DNA from: Myxacorys californica WJT36-NPBG1
GTDB lineage: Bacteria; Cyanobacteriota; Cyanobacteriia; Leptolyngbyales; Leptolyngbyaceae
Reading direction: 5' to 3'
DNA length: 64,000 nt
Assembly: GCA_019359315.1 (NCBI GenBank)
Contig: JAHHHO010000002.1
Span: 62,001-126,000, forward strand
Below are positions 1 to 9,472 of the stretch, in pieces (position 1 is the stretch's first letter; every line of letters begins with the position of its first letter). Made by a program: the position numbers and the translations under genes. A model generated the notes under the pieces. That model made no database searches. It was not told the origin of the DNA and worked only from the letters and a program-made list of their open reading frames with translations.

Positions 1-794
1 GCGATCGCGATCCCTTGTTTGAAGGCGGCGCACCGGAACCCTTGCCCAAATATTTATCGAAACTGCTGCACACGATCCAATCGTTTCAGGGTGATAGCTT
101 AGCCGTTGGATTGGTATTTGATGGGGATGCCGATCGCATTGGTGCAGTCGATGGAAAAGGTAATTTCCTTAGCTCTCAAATTCTAATTCCAATATTGATC
201 GAACATCTATCTAGAAAGGGCTACAGTGGCGAAGTGGTGAAGACTGTAAGCGGTTCAGATTTGATCCCCAAAGTCGCAGCTTTGCATAATCTTCCGGTGT
301 TTGAGACGCCTATTGGGTATAAGTACATTGCCGATCGCATGTTAGAAGCCAAGGTCTTGCTTGGTGGTGAGGAATCGGGTGGGATCGGTTACGGACACCA
401 CATTCCAGAGCGCGATGCCCTGTTAGCCGCGCTATATGTGTTAGAAACAGTAGTTCAAACTGAACTGGATTTAGGCGATTTGTACCGCCAGATTCAGCAG
501 AAAGTAGGATTTGATGCAGCGTACGATCGCATCGATCTCCCCCTTGCCAGCATGGAAGTCCGCGCCAAACTTCTAGAGCAACTGCAAACCAAACCGATTC
601 AAGAGATTGCAGGACGTGCTGTTACCAATTGTCAAACAGATGACGGTTACAAATTCCGTCTAGCAGACCAAAGCTGGTTGCTGATTCGCTTTAGCGGCAC
701 TGAGCCTGTATTGCGGCTCTACTGCGAAGCTGACACGCTAGAACAAGTTCATGCAACGTTGAATTGGGCAAAGGAGTGGGCCAACTCCATTTGA
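1..794 (+). CDS. phosphoglucomutase/phosphomannomutase, C-terminal part (5' end outside window)
   Basis: Alpha-D-phosphohexomutase family enzyme that interconverts hexose 1- and 6-phosphates in the cytosol. The reading frame is already open at base 3, before the first possible start (TTG at 15), so the gene begins upstream of the window. Visible family motifs are the metal-binding loop DGDADR (about 120-137), the sugar-binding GEESGG segment (about 370-388) and the C-terminal phosphate-binding RFSGTEP (about 688-708). The active-site serine domain lies outside. manC lies 3.3 kb away, so a role in GDP-mannose supply is possible, but glucose versus mannose specificity cannot be decided. Confidence 0.9.
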   Translation, partial: DRDPLFEGGAPEPLPKYLSKLLHTIQSFQGDSLAVGLVFDGDADRIGAVDGKGNFLSSQILIPILIEHLSRKGYSGEVVKTVSGSDLIPKVAALHNLPVFETPIGYKYIADRMLEAKVLLGGEESGGIGYGHHIPERDALLAALYVLETVVQTELDLGDLYRQIQQKVGFDAAYDRIDLPLASMEVRAKLLEQLQTKPIQEIAGRAVTNCQTDDGYKFRLADQSWLLIRFSGTEPVLRLYCEADTLEQVHATLNWAKEWANSI

Positions 795-1058
795 GACTTG
801 CCTTGTGGGGTCCGGCTAACCTACATGTTGTACGTTTTGGTCATGCAGCTGTTTTAATTTGGTTGTTCAACGTTGAAGTTAGTAGCGTAGTTGCATTTAC
901 TAAATTGCTGGGTTAGCCACTTCATAAGCGTTTCTATTTACTACAGTGCCATTCCTCCTAAAAGTGAGTTTTATCAACGTCTTCAACGAGACAAGGCGTT
1001 TGCGATTCTCATTGTTTCCTTCTTCCCTATGGGTTGGGGAACTTTCAACGCTTTTGAG

Positions 1059-1553
1059 ATGAAGCCATTGAAGCTTAACTATTATCTGGATGAGATCATC
1101 GAAGAGAACCAGGAAGTATTTGGAGATGAGTTAGCAGCAGATTGGGTGATCACTGAACTTAGGACTGCCTTGAGGCGAACGCGCCAAGCTTATCCTGGGA
1201 TTGAAAATCGAATTGGTGCACTAGAAAAATGCTATTTCGAGATTGAACAGAGATTAATCGAAGTCTTGTTAGAGCAGCAGGACGAAAATGCGAGTGAACT
1301 GGTCAGCAGGTTAATTCCTGGAGAGCGATCGCTGACTCCACACTTTGAGTTTGATGTTGAAAAGACATTGACCTTGGTTTCCACATCCCTGGTTAAGCAA
1401 GGAGCAAAAATGCTTCGCAAAGTTAATTCAAAGACAGCATTCTTAAGCGATCGCGATGCTGACTGGTATCGAGGGTGGTTTGAGGAGTGGCGTAATTTAT
1501 ATCTTGCAGCCGCGAGGCGAGGAGAAGAAATTGTTGTTGGAGCTACTGGATGA
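1059..1553 (+). CDS. hypothetical protein, 164 aa
   Basis: I do not recognise the family. The frame is open from a TTG at 891, but the first 56 codons look unlike a normal N-terminus, so I prefer ATG 1059, which begins the acidic, helix-rich part; ATG 1029 is an alternative. The product is mostly amphipathic helix, with a cluster of W, Y and R residues near the C-terminus and no signal peptide or membrane segment. No strong ribosome binding site supports any start. It stands alone between the phosphomutase gene and the convergent pentapeptide gene. Confidence 0.55.
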   Translation: MKPLKLNYYLDEIIEENQEVFGDELAADWVITELRTALRRTRQAYPGIENRIGALEKCYFEIEQRLIEVLLEQQDENASELVSRLIPGERSLTPHFEFDVEKTLTLVSTSLVKQGAKMLRKVNSKTAFLSDRDADWYRGWFEEWRNLYLAAARRGEEIVVGATG

Positions 1554-1622
1554 AGAAAGCTAACATAGCCTTTGATGTGGGTAAGCATGCTTCACTTGAT
1601 TGCTCTCATCGCTTCTGCAAAT

Positions 1623-2186
1623 CTAATCACGACAGCCTAAACTTTCACGCGTATCAACGCCAGTCACAGGATTCGTGCCCGAAGCGCGATCGCACAGTTG
1701 TTTCACCGTGTATCGATCGACGAGTGCATCGGTAAAATCTGCGCCCGTAATCTCTGTTCCATCTAAAATGCTATTCGTTAGCGTCGCGCCCGTAAAATTG
1801 GCATTGGTCAAATTCGCTTTGTAGAGCGTCACGCGATCGACCAAGGCATCTTCTAAATTTGCGCCCGCTAAATTGGCTTGTAGAAGATTTCCTTTCGTCA
1901 GCATCGAACTTTTAAGATTGGCTCCCTCGAAATTGGTTTCCCGCGCTTCGACCGCTACAAAGGTATAGCCTTCCAAATTTTGGTTGGAGAAATCTTGCCC
2001 CTCAATCTGAGCATGGGAATAATTTTTCATCTCCTGAGCCACGACCGGAGTAGCGCTGAGCAAAATCCAAAGCCAAGCCAGCAGGACAAGGACGACAACC
2101 CGCAATATCAGCGGAATCGTTATCCAGCCTAACAGCCGAGAGGGGATTGATTTAAATGGTTCTAGCGGGATCACTATCATGATCAT
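1623..2186 (-). CDS. exported pentapeptide-repeat protein, 187 aa
   Basis: The N-terminus carries a long hydrophobic segment (about residues 20-45) ending at a VVAQ-type signal peptidase site. It is followed by about 100 residues of A(N/D)LXX pentapeptide repeats ([26 protein letters not shown]) that should form a right-handed beta-helix. The tail has two cysteines. Cyanobacterial proteins of this shape are typically in the thylakoid lumen or periplasm; a biochemical role is not known. The ATG follows directly on the TAG stop of the LCP gene, so the two are probably cotranscribed; a second ATG two codons in is equally possible. Confidence 0.85.
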   Translation of the reverse strand: MIMIVIPLEPFKSIPSRLLGWITIPLILRVVVLVLLAWLWILLSATPVVAQEMKNYSHAQIEGQDFSNQNLEGYTFVAVEARETNFEGANLKSSMLTKGNLLQANLAGANLEDALVDRVTLYKANLTNANFTGATLTNSILDGTEITGADFTDALVDRYTVKQLCDRASGTNPVTGVDTRESLGCRD

Positions 2187-3578
2187 CTAAGGTTTAGCAT
2201 TCACTTTTTGCTGCTTGAGCCAATCATCACCGACTCGAATCGTTAAATCAGAATCGAGATCGCCGGTTGAAGCAGCTTCAACTGATCCAAAGCCTAACGC
2301 CGCTTGCAGCGCTTTGGCGGCTCGCAAATCACCTCTTTGAACAATCACCTGAGTCTTCTGCTGCCCATCATCCCAATCCTCTGTCACATAAGCATTGTTG
2401 TAGCCTAGGCTCGATAGATATTGAACAAATTGATTTGCCGACTCTGGATCAGTAGAGGCATTCTGAACTGCAATTTTGATGTTGGTACTGGGAAGCTCAG
2501 AGACGCTATTGCTATTGATTGAGGAGGTGTTGAAATACTCCTGCACAATGCGATCGCGCCCTTGAGGGTCCATAATCCAGTAGCTGGATTGAAATTCATC
2601 CGGGGCGCTAAAACGACCCGGCAGCATCACCATTTTAAAGTCATTCTTGTCTAACTTCAGCCCCAAACTAACCAATGACAGCATTTCCTCGATGCTAAGG
2701 TTCGTGTCGATGTACTTCTGCATCATGCCAATCAAACTCGGAACGCGAGGTAGAACCAACGGGCTGGTTAACTTCTCTCTTAACGCTTTAATTAAGGCTT
2801 GCTGGCGTTGAACTCGACCAATATCGCCATTATTGTCATGGCGGAATCGCGCAAACTGCTCTGCCTGATCCCCGTTTAGCGTTTGCCAACCTGGAGCCAG
2901 ATCAATTTTCAGCTTTTGGGTGTTGTCAACGTAGTGCATTCGTTCAGGTACGTAGACCTGAACTCCGCCCAACAAATTCACTAGCTCACGAAAGGCACCG
3001 GTGCTAACCCGCAAGTAGCGATCGATCTCCATTCCGTTGAGCGTTTGACTGACTGCTTCTCGCGCTAAAATCGGGCCGCCGCTTGCATTAGCCTGATTAA
3101 TTTTAGTGATGCCAATTCCTGGAACCTCAACTTGAGTATCTCTCGGAACCGAGAGCAAGTTCACAGCCTTATCGATTGGATCAACGTGGAGTACCAGCAT
3201 CGTATCGCTGCGCCCGGAGAACATCGCGTCTGACCCCTCTGGAGCATCAGGAACACGATCGATGCCCATTACTAAAATATTGACCGGACGGGAGACACGA
3301 TACTGAAAGCCGCTACTCCAAAGGTCGCCGAACAGCTTTTGCCCTTCTGAAGGAGCCACAGCCCCCGGAATAGGAGCAATAAGGGCAAGTGCCGTTCCTA
3401 TGGTTGCTGAGGCGGCAGCGGTCATGAAAAACGCGAATGCCCAAATCAAAGAACGAGAAGAGCGGCGGGGAGGAACCGGAATCGAAATATCTGAAGGATG
3501 GGAACGGGTTCCCAATGAACTGGCTAAATCTGGCTGCTTCAGCGTGGATGGATTCTTCAACTGCTTCACTCCCTTCAC
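2187..3578 (-). CDS. LytR-CpsA-Psr (LCP) family cell-envelope transferase, 463 aa
   Basis: LCP proteins move lipid-linked glycopolymers onto peptidoglycan at the outer face of the plasma membrane. The sequence shows a cytoplasmic proline/serine-rich tail, one membrane anchor (about residues 45-70), then the LCP domain with SDTM, the SVPRDT motif and the conserved KINQANA segment, whose acidic and arginine residues bind the lipid pyrophosphate. Further on are the RFRHDNNGDIGR-type arginines and a C-terminal LytR_C domain (about 365-450). The start is GTG. It is upstream of, and touching, the pentapeptide gene. The acceptor polymer is unknown. Confidence 0.9.
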   Translation of the reverse strand: MKGVKQLKNPSTLKQPDLASSLGTRSHPSDISIPVPPRRSSRSLIWAFAFFMTAAASATIGTALALIAPIPGAVAPSEGQKLFGDLWSSGFQYRVSRPVNILVMGIDRVPDAPEGSDAMFSGRSDTMLVLHVDPIDKAVNLLSVPRDTQVEVPGIGITKINQANASGGPILAREAVSQTLNGMEIDRYLRVSTGAFRELVNLLGGVQVYVPERMHYVDNTQKLKIDLAPGWQTLNGDQAEQFARFRHDNNGDIGRVQRQQALIKALREKLTSPLVLPRVPSLIGMMQKYIDTNLSIEEMLSLVSLGLKLDKNDFKMVMLPGRFSAPDEFQSSYWIMDPQGRDRIVQEYFNTSSINSNSVSELPSTNIKIAVQNASTDPESANQFVQYLSSLGYNNAYVTEDWDDGQQKTQVIVQRGDLRAAKALQAALGFGSVEAASTGDLDSDLTIRVGDDWLKQQKVNAKP

Positions 3579-4116
3579 CTTATCTCAAACGCTTGTCTAG
3601 CTACGATATCCACGAATGCAACCCGTCTTTTGCTGTAATAGTAACGGATCAGTTTTTCATTCTGGGTCACCTACAAGACGTAATTTACTTGCTTTTGCCT
3701 AATTTGGATACCCCAAGCCAACGGATGCGCCCCGATACCCCTAGTGTTTACTCGACTAAAACTTACTACATTCGGTAGAACTGTGCGAATTCTGCTGTAT
3801 GGAGTTTCTCTGATCACGAGTTGCGGTAGAGTGCTCCCAAACTAAATTTATGCAAGGGTTTAATTAATGCTTCTATTCCATTTCACAAAGTTTCGGATCC
3901 ATTTCACAAAGTTTCGGAAAGATAGGATTGGTGAAGAAAAGGGAACTAGTGGAAAGAGCCAATAGACATTAGGCTTGGAGCCAATGAACATTGGGTTAAA
4001 TGAGCAGGGAGGCGTCCAACTTGTTTCTGACCAAGTGTTTTTGGCTTAACCTATTCCTGTTAGTTCTTCTACCCTCAATCCTGCCCTGATTGGCTGCAAA
4101 GTCGCATACATTTATC
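3579..4116. other. 538-nt gap between LCP gene and manC, with a 21-nt tandem repeat
   Basis: Divergent promoter region for the LCP gene (minus) and manC (plus). It contains no convincing ORF. A perfect 21-nt tandem duplication lies at 3877-3897 and 3898-3918 (core TTTCACAAAGTTTCGGA), followed at about 3955-3997 by two imperfect copies of a GAGCCAAT..ACATT..GG unit. Confidence 0.6.
3877..3918. repeat. 21-nt perfect tandem repeat, two copies
   Basis: Unit TCCATTTCACAAAGTTTCGGA is present twice without spacer, 200 nt upstream of manC. It could be a duplicated operator or simply a slippage duplication; nothing in the sequence decides this. Confidence 0.8.
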
Positions 4117-5184
4117 ATGACGCAATCTCTCGTGCCTGTTATTCTCGCGGGTGGTAAAGGTGAGCGGTTTTGGCCGCTTAGCCGTAAACATCGTCCAAAG
4201 CAATTTTTAAGTTTAGATGGAAGTGGTCGTAGCCTTTTGCAGGCAACAGCTGAGCGATTGCTCAATGTTGCTGGTGGATGGGAGCATTTGTTTGTTGTCA
4301 CGGCGTCTCATTTAGAAGAAGGAGTGCGATCGCAGCTTCCCCAATTGCCCGCTCAAAATCTATTGGTCGAACCAGAAGGGCGAGACACCGCTCCAGCGGT
4401 AGCTTGGAGTACATTAGAGGTCGCGAAACGTTATGGTGAATCGGCATTGACTGGATTTTTTCCAGCCGACCACTGGATTGATAATCAGGCCGCGTTTGAG
4501 CAGACGTTAGAGGCCGCGTCAGACGTAGCACGTCAAGCCGATGCGATCGTGACGTTGGGAATCACGCCCACCCATGCGGCGACTGGCTACGGCTATATCG
4601 AACAGGGCGAGAAGTTGGGGTTATTTGGTGCATCTTCGTACCCTGCTTACCGCGTTGATCGCTTTACTGAAAAGCCCGATCGCGAGACTGCCGAGGCGTT
4701 CTTAAAGAGCGGCCGGTTTAGCTGGAATGGCGGCATGTTCGTCTTCCGAGCCGAGGTCGCGCTGAAGGAGTTACGCCACCATGCTCCAGACATTCTTTTA
4801 CCGTTAGAAGAACGGGGGATCGAAGCTTATTCAACCATTCCGAAGAAGAGTATTGATTATGCTCTGATGGAAAAAACAAACTGCGCTTATGTATTACCCG
4901 TGACCTTCGGGTGGGACGATCTGGGAGATTGGGCAGCGATAGAGCGACTGCTTAAGAGCGAGAATCTCAATGTGGAATTGGCGCATCATGTTGGTTTAGA
5001 TACGCGAGGAGCGCTGTTTTACGCGACCAATGAAGACGATCTATTCGTCACAATTGGCCTTGAAGATACTGTGATTGTACGAGACGGCAAAGTCACCTTG
5101 ATTGTTAAGAAAGACCGGACGCAAGACATCAAAGATGTGCTGCGATCGCTTCAGTCTCACCCTGAATATGAGGATTTGCTATAG
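4117..5184 (+). CDS. manC: mannose-1-phosphate guanylyltransferase, 355 aa
   Basis: Forms GDP-mannose from mannose-1-phosphate and GTP, the donor for mannose- and fucose-containing glycans. The N-terminus has the nucleotidyltransferase signature LAGGKGERFWPLSR followed by PKQFL; FPADHWI and the sugar-binding FTEKPD motif are also present. The length fits the single-domain guanylyltransferase without the isomerase domain found in bifunctional enzymes. An in-frame TTG at 4090 exists, but ATG 4117 places the PVILAGG strand at the usual distance from the N-terminus. A strong convergent terminator follows. Confidence 0.9.
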   Translation: MTQSLVPVILAGGKGERFWPLSRKHRPKQFLSLDGSGRSLLQATAERLLNVAGGWEHLFVVTASHLEEGVRSQLPQLPAQNLLVEPEGRDTAPAVAWSTLEVAKRYGESALTGFFPADHWIDNQAAFEQTLEAASDVARQADAIVTLGITPTHAATGYGYIEQGEKLGLFGASSYPAYRVDRFTEKPDRETAEAFLKSGRFSWNGGMFVFRAEVALKELRHHAPDILLPLEERGIEAYSTIPKKSIDYALMEKTNCAYVLPVTFGWDDLGDWAAIERLLKSENLNVELAHHVGLDTRGALFYATNEDDLFVTIGLEDTVIVRDGKVTLIVKKDRTQDIKDVLRSLQSHPEYEDLL

Positions 5185-5207
5185 ATTTAACGGTAGACAT
5201 TAGATCG

Positions 5208-5250
5208 AAGGCTGGACGGATCAGACCTAATCCGTCCAGCCTTTGCATTT
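5208..5250. terminator. bidirectional terminator between manC and lptC
   Basis: A perfect 14-bp stem (5208-5221 with 5230-5243) encloses an 8-nt loop. It is followed on the plus strand by a T-rich stretch and preceded by A residues for the minus direction. It sits between the convergent ends of manC and lptC. Confidence 0.85.
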
Positions 5251-5287
5251 GCTAAAAAATCCGTTGCCAATTTTGCCAATTAGTACG

Positions 5288-5389
5288 ACGGGTGAAAGAA
5301 GCTTATTGCTTCGTCTGCGGTACGATCTGAAGTTCGACACGGGTGAAAGAAGCTTATTGCTTCGTCTGCGGTACGATCTGAAGTTCGAC
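5288..5389. repeat. 51-nt exact tandem duplication covering the lptC 3' end
   Basis: Bases 5288-5338 and 5339-5389 are identical. The lptC stop codon (5354-5356) lies inside the inner copy, so the outer copy repeats the last codons, the stop and a few following bases. The protein is unchanged because translation ends at the first stop. A weak GAAGC/GCTTC hairpin is carried by each copy. Confidence 0.9.
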
Positions 5390-6568
5390 TCTGCCGCTAC
5401 TGTCTCCACTGACTGCCACTTGCTGATCGTCTAATTTACCGCTTGCCTTCGGTCCAGCAATGCTAAACGGCGGATTCTGCTGGTTATAGTTCACATTTCC
5501 GTTGGCTTCAAACTGTTGAGTCCCAAGAAACCAAGTGACTTGGTTAGCCGTTAGCTGAGATTGGTTTTTTTCGCCGATCCCGCGAACATTGCCATCGAGT
5601 CGAGCGACATTTTGCGCCAAATCTAAATTGCCTGCATTGGCGGTGATCGTGGTTTGTTGCACCGGATTGACGATCGTGACGGGCTGATTGGTGCTTAGGG
5701 TTTCGGTATCAATATTCCAGGTTAACAAGTTACCACTGATATTGAGATTTGAGGCTTTGATGGCGATTTTGGCATTGTCACGAAGGTTGACGGTTTTTGT
5801 TTTGAGGTCAACATCACTTGCGTTTGCACTGCCTACATCGGTGATCACTTTATTCTGATAGCGCTCTACCTGAATCGGGCGATCGCCCACCACCTTTTCT
5901 TGTTTGGTATCCCAAATGAGATGCTCAGTTTGCAGTTTCATTTGCGGATCTTTCACCGTGGCGACAATCTGCCCTGAGATATCGACTTTGTTCTCACGGG
6001 TTAAAAAGCGCCCTTGTTTTGCGGCAATCTGCATCTGTTTGTGATTGCCCGTGAACTTGTTGCGAATAAACATCACATTCTCGGTCGGACGCCATTCGAT
6101 TTCATTGCCCTTAAAGACCGATCCATCTTTGACATCGGTTGCGGTGATCTCGCCTTTCAGCACGACCGATTTGCCGTCTTGCTGAATCTCGCTCTTTTGA
6201 GCGTCAATTTTGTAAATCGGTTTACCGTCTTGATAGAGTTCACCCTTGGGCTCCACCACGATCGCGTTTCGCTTATCCTCACTGTAGGTGGCTTGTTTTG
6301 CCTTCACCTTCCACCACAGTTGCCCTTTTTCGTCGGCTTCCTGGAGGGTGACATTGTTAAAGGTGAGATTGCTATCAAACTTTTGGGCTTCTTGCGCATC
6401 TTGAGCCAGCTTTTCAGCTGACTGGTTGCGTTTAGAACAGGCTCCAGCTCCAACCAAGAGTGGGATGAGAAGGAGGGTTAGGGCAATTCTGGTGGGGGCG
6501 ATCGCTTTGCAGTTGCGCTTCGCGCTAATCGTACGGCTCAAGTTGCAGTCCTCAATCGATAACAACAC
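5354..6568 (-). CDS. lptC: LPS export periplasmic protein LptC, 404 aa
   Basis: Membrane-anchored bridge component of the Lpt machine that carries lipopolysaccharide from the plasma membrane to the outer membrane. The N-terminus has a hydrophobic stretch ending in GAGAC, a lipobox-like site, at about residue 44. The rest is a long beta-rich region with OstA/LptA-like strand repeats (about 75-395), as in the roughly 380-residue cyanobacterial LptC proteins. It is last in a metG-NYN-lptC run on the minus strand, with a 97-nt gap from the NYN gene. The 3' end is tandemly duplicated. Confidence 0.85.
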   Translation of the reverse strand: MLLSIEDCNLSRTISAKRNCKAIAPTRIALTLLLIPLLVGAGACSKRNQSAEKLAQDAQEAQKFDSNLTFNNVTLQEADEKGQLWWKVKAKQATYSEDKRNAIVVEPKGELYQDGKPIYKIDAQKSEIQQDGKSVVLKGEITATDVKDGSVFKGNEIEWRPTENVMFIRNKFTGNHKQMQIAAKQGRFLTRENKVDISGQIVATVKDPQMKLQTEHLIWDTKQEKVVGDRPIQVERYQNKVITDVGSANASDVDLKTKTVNLRDNAKIAIKASNLNISGNLLTWNIDTETLSTNQPVTIVNPVQQTTITANAGNLDLAQNVARLDGNVRGIGEKNQSQLTANQVTWFLGTQQFEANGNVNYNQQNPPFSIAGPKASGKLDDQQVAVSGDSSGRVELQIVPQTKQ

Positions 6569-6665
6569 TCACAAAAATAGTAGAACTCAAAATAATGGGG
6601 CAGATTCCTCTACTCTTCTACTGTAGACGGAATGACTGCCCCAAAAGATCCCGTGTAACGTGGCG

Positions 6666-7382
6666 CTACAGTCCATGCTCCTCGGCTGAATCGTCCATCA
6701 GACTAATTCCAGAGAGCGGACGGTAGGTATAGCTGCGAGCCGTTTTTTGAATGTCTTCTTTGATACCGTCAAGGTCAATATAGCGATCGGCAACATTGAT
6801 TAAACTATCGCTGGTCATCGATCGCAGGCTGACTACCTCAACCCGGACTCCCCGATAGCTCACCGCATTCACAGCGTAGGCCAAGTCACCATCTCCGCTG
6901 ACTAGAACAGCCGTATCGTAAGAGCCAACCAGCGACATCATATCAACTGCAATCTCAACATCCAGATTTGCTTTTTTCGAGCCGTCTGGCAGTTGAACTA
7001 GATCTTTAGAAATGACTCGGTAGCCATTGCGTCGCATCCACAGTAAAAAGCCTTGCTGTTTCTCATTCGTGCGATCGACGCCCGTGTAAAAGAACGATCG
7101 CAGCAATCGAGATCCAGAGGTGAGGCGCACGAGCAGTTTGGTGTAATCGATTTCGATGCCAAGCTGCAATGCTGCATAGAACAAGTTTGAGCCATCAATA
7201 AAAATGGCAACTCTGCCCCGATTTTCAAGAACTTGCTCTGGCGAAAATACGGTCTCTGGCTCGTGATTTAAAGGATTCAACACAGGTGCTATACCTCGAT
7301 TTTTATGAATGTTATTGATGCGAAATCTGCAAATTTGACTATTTTGTTGTCTTGTTCTGTGATCTTCAAGATGAGGGAGCAT
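6666..7382 (-). CDS. LabA/DUF88 (NYN-domain) protein, 238 aa
   Basis: The NYN domain is a PIN-like fold often associated with RNA cleavage or RNA binding; the cyanobacterial relative LabA affects clock output. Seen here: a first strand with FIDGSNLF (aspartate of the metal site), an internal AVDMMS region and the VLVSGDGDLAYA loop with paired aspartates, then VVSLRS and VADRYIDL. The ATG at 7382 overlaps the metG stop by 17 nt and gives a 55-residue lead-in that may be partly untranslated; an internal GTG before LNPLN is an alternative. Substrate unknown. Confidence 0.85.
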   Translation of the reverse strand: MLPHLEDHRTRQQNSQICRFRINNIHKNRGIAPVLNPLNHEPETVFSPEQVLENRGRVAIFIDGSNLFYAALQLGIEIDYTKLLVRLTSGSRLLRSFFYTGVDRTNEKQQGFLLWMRRNGYRVISKDLVQLPDGSKKANLDVEIAVDMMSLVGSYDTAVLVSGDGDLAYAVNAVSYRGVRVEVVSLRSMTSDSLINVADRYIDLDGIKEDIQKTARSYTYRPLSGISLMDDSAEEHGL

Positions 7383-8988
7383 CTTGAAGTTCTAGCTTCT
7401 GAAACACAGGCTGAGGATCATCAAGCGGTTGACCCGCCTGAAGCAGTCCCCAAGTTTTGTGATGAGCAAAGGTGGTTGCATCGTCGATTGAATTGACGTT
7501 GGTTGAATTGGCATTGTTGAAGTCAATGGCATACCCCAACTGTTGGTAAATCGCCGTACTAACCTTTGGAACAATGGGTGATAGAAGATACGCTGCTAAG
7601 CGCACCGATTCTAGAACCACATAGAGTACTTGCTCGACGGCGGCTTGGTTGCCCTGTTTATAGAGCGTCCAAGGCGCTTGCTCGTCAATGTACTTATTTC
7701 CCATCCGCACAAGAGTGAGGATTTCGGTGCAGGCAACGCTGAAGGCGAGAGCGTCGTAAGCCCCAATCACGCGATCGCACAGTTTAACTCCAGTTGCCTT
7801 CAGTGGATTCCCTACTGAAATGCTATCACTGGATACATTAGGAACTTCACCGCCGCAATATTTATGCGCCATTCGCAACGTTCTGTTGAGTAAGTTCCCC
7901 AAATCATTGGCAAGGTCAGCGTTGAGAATATTCACAAATCGAGCTTCGTCAAAGACGCCATCTCGCCCAAACTCAATTTCTTTGAGGAAATAGTAACGAA
8001 CGGCGTCGGAGCCATAGCGCTCGACCAACGCGATCGGATCAATCACATTTCCCATGCTCTTGCCCATTTTGACGCCATCACGGACGAGAAAGCCATGACC
8101 AAAGATGCGATCGGGCAACGGCAAGTCTGCTGACATTAGCATGGCGGGCCAATACACCGCATGAAATCTCAGAATGTCTTTGCCAATGAGATGGGTGTTG
8201 ATGGGATACCACCGAGACAGAGCATTGGCTAAGGTTGGAGCTTGATCAGGTTCGAGGAGGGCGGTGATGTAACCGAGCAGCGCATCAAACCAAACATAAA
8301 TCGTGTGATTAGGATTGACCGGAACAGGAAATCCCCAATCGACGTTGATGCGGGAGATCGAAAAATCCCGCAAGCCTTGATTCACAAAGTTTAGAACTTC
8401 ATTGCGGCGGCTCTCTGGCAAGATAAACTCAGGACGCTCTTGGTAGAGCTTTTCCAAGCGTTCTTGGTAGTTTGACAGCCGAAAGAAATAGTTTTCTTCG
8501 TCGCGCCATTCTGCTCGTTTGTTGACGTGAATCGCGCAGTAGTGATCCTCTAGCAGTTCGCGTTCTTCTTTAAATTCTTCGCAAGAAACGCAGTACCAGC
8601 CTTTTTGCTGATTGATGTAGATGTCGCCGCGATCCCAAACACGCCCGAAAAATTCTTTGACAATGGCCTCGTGCCGTTCGTCTGTCGTGCGGATAAAGCG
8701 ATCGTAGCGAATGTCTAACCGTTCCCAGAGCGCTTTAAAGCCTTCAACGATCTGATCGCAGTGTTCCTTGGGGGTGCGTCCAAGACTTTCTGCCGTGCGC
8801 TGAATTTTCTGACCGTGTTCATCGCTGCCCGTGACAAACAGCGTCGGCGTCCCTCTCAACCGATTAAACCGCGCGATCGCATCTGCCGCAATGGTTGGAT
8901 AAGCACTTCCAATATGAGGCAAATCGTTCACATAGTAGAGGGGCGTCGTAATTGTAAATGGGGTGTTTTCGAGAGCTTCAGAAGTCAT
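7366..8988 (-). CDS. metG: methionyl-tRNA synthetase, 540 aa
   Basis: Charges tRNA-Met with methionine in the cytosol. The class I signatures are clear: LPHIGSAYPT at residues 23-32 (HIGH variant) and KMGKS near residue 300 (KMSKS variant). It has a CVSCEEF half of the zinc knuckle region and an anticodon-binding helical domain with WTLYK. At 540 residues it ends without the C-terminal EMAPII-like tRNA-binding domain, which is common in cyanobacteria. The downstream NYN gene overlaps it by 17 nt, suggesting translational coupling. Confidence 0.95.
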   Translation of the reverse strand: MTSEALENTPFTITTPLYYVNDLPHIGSAYPTIAADAIARFNRLRGTPTLFVTGSDEHGQKIQRTAESLGRTPKEHCDQIVEGFKALWERLDIRYDRFIRTTDERHEAIVKEFFGRVWDRGDIYINQQKGWYCVSCEEFKEERELLEDHYCAIHVNKRAEWRDEENYFFRLSNYQERLEKLYQERPEFILPESRRNEVLNFVNQGLRDFSISRINVDWGFPVPVNPNHTIYVWFDALLGYITALLEPDQAPTLANALSRWYPINTHLIGKDILRFHAVYWPAMLMSADLPLPDRIFGHGFLVRDGVKMGKSMGNVIDPIALVERYGSDAVRYYFLKEIEFGRDGVFDEARFVNILNADLANDLGNLLNRTLRMAHKYCGGEVPNVSSDSISVGNPLKATGVKLCDRVIGAYDALAFSVACTEILTLVRMGNKYIDEQAPWTLYKQGNQAAVEQVLYVVLESVRLAAYLLSPIVPKVSTAIYQQLGYAIDFNNANSTNVNSIDDATTFAHHKTWGLLQAGQPLDDPQPVFQKLELQDAPSS

Positions 8989-9472
8989 AGATAAATTTAA
9001 ATAACCCCAATGTTATGAAACCTCATAGACGGGGCACATCGTTTATAAACACAGACACGAGGTGAAAGGGTTCACTAATTAAGATATACCTTCTAAGAGA
9101 TATAGAACCGTACTTCTAAAATCATCCTTTAGTAGCCTCACTCATTTTAACTACCTCTGCTATACAGTTCTGATCGAGAACCTTAAATTTTAAGAAAGGT
9201 ATAGGCTTGGAAACCTTACTTCAAGCGACTGGGGTTTTAGCAACATCTAGTAATAAGGCCTTAACATATCCGGGAGTTTTGATTAGCCTATGACTATGAT
9301 TAGAATGATTGTGATTAGAATTTCTTCTGAGTCCAATATTGAAACTCGATTTCTACAGAAAAATCAGTTTTTTAGTGCCTAACCTGTACCTTAAGAAGCT
9401 TGTTACGCTCGGTAAAGTACTGTTAACAAGTGAAAGTACATTTTTAGTATTCAACTGTTTGGATTGGAGTTC
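8989..9472. other. 484-nt intergenic region, no gene seen
   Basis: Divergent promoter space between metG and the acyltransferase gene. It is AT-rich with scattered TATA-like hexamers and a GATTAGAAT direct repeat near 9298-9321. I see no ORF, tRNA or hairpin that stands out. Confidence 0.5.

Noticed and set aside
5227-5434. Small ORFs over the lptC 3' duplication
   Set aside because: Created by the 51-nt duplication; no ribosome binding site and antisense or tail copies of lptC.
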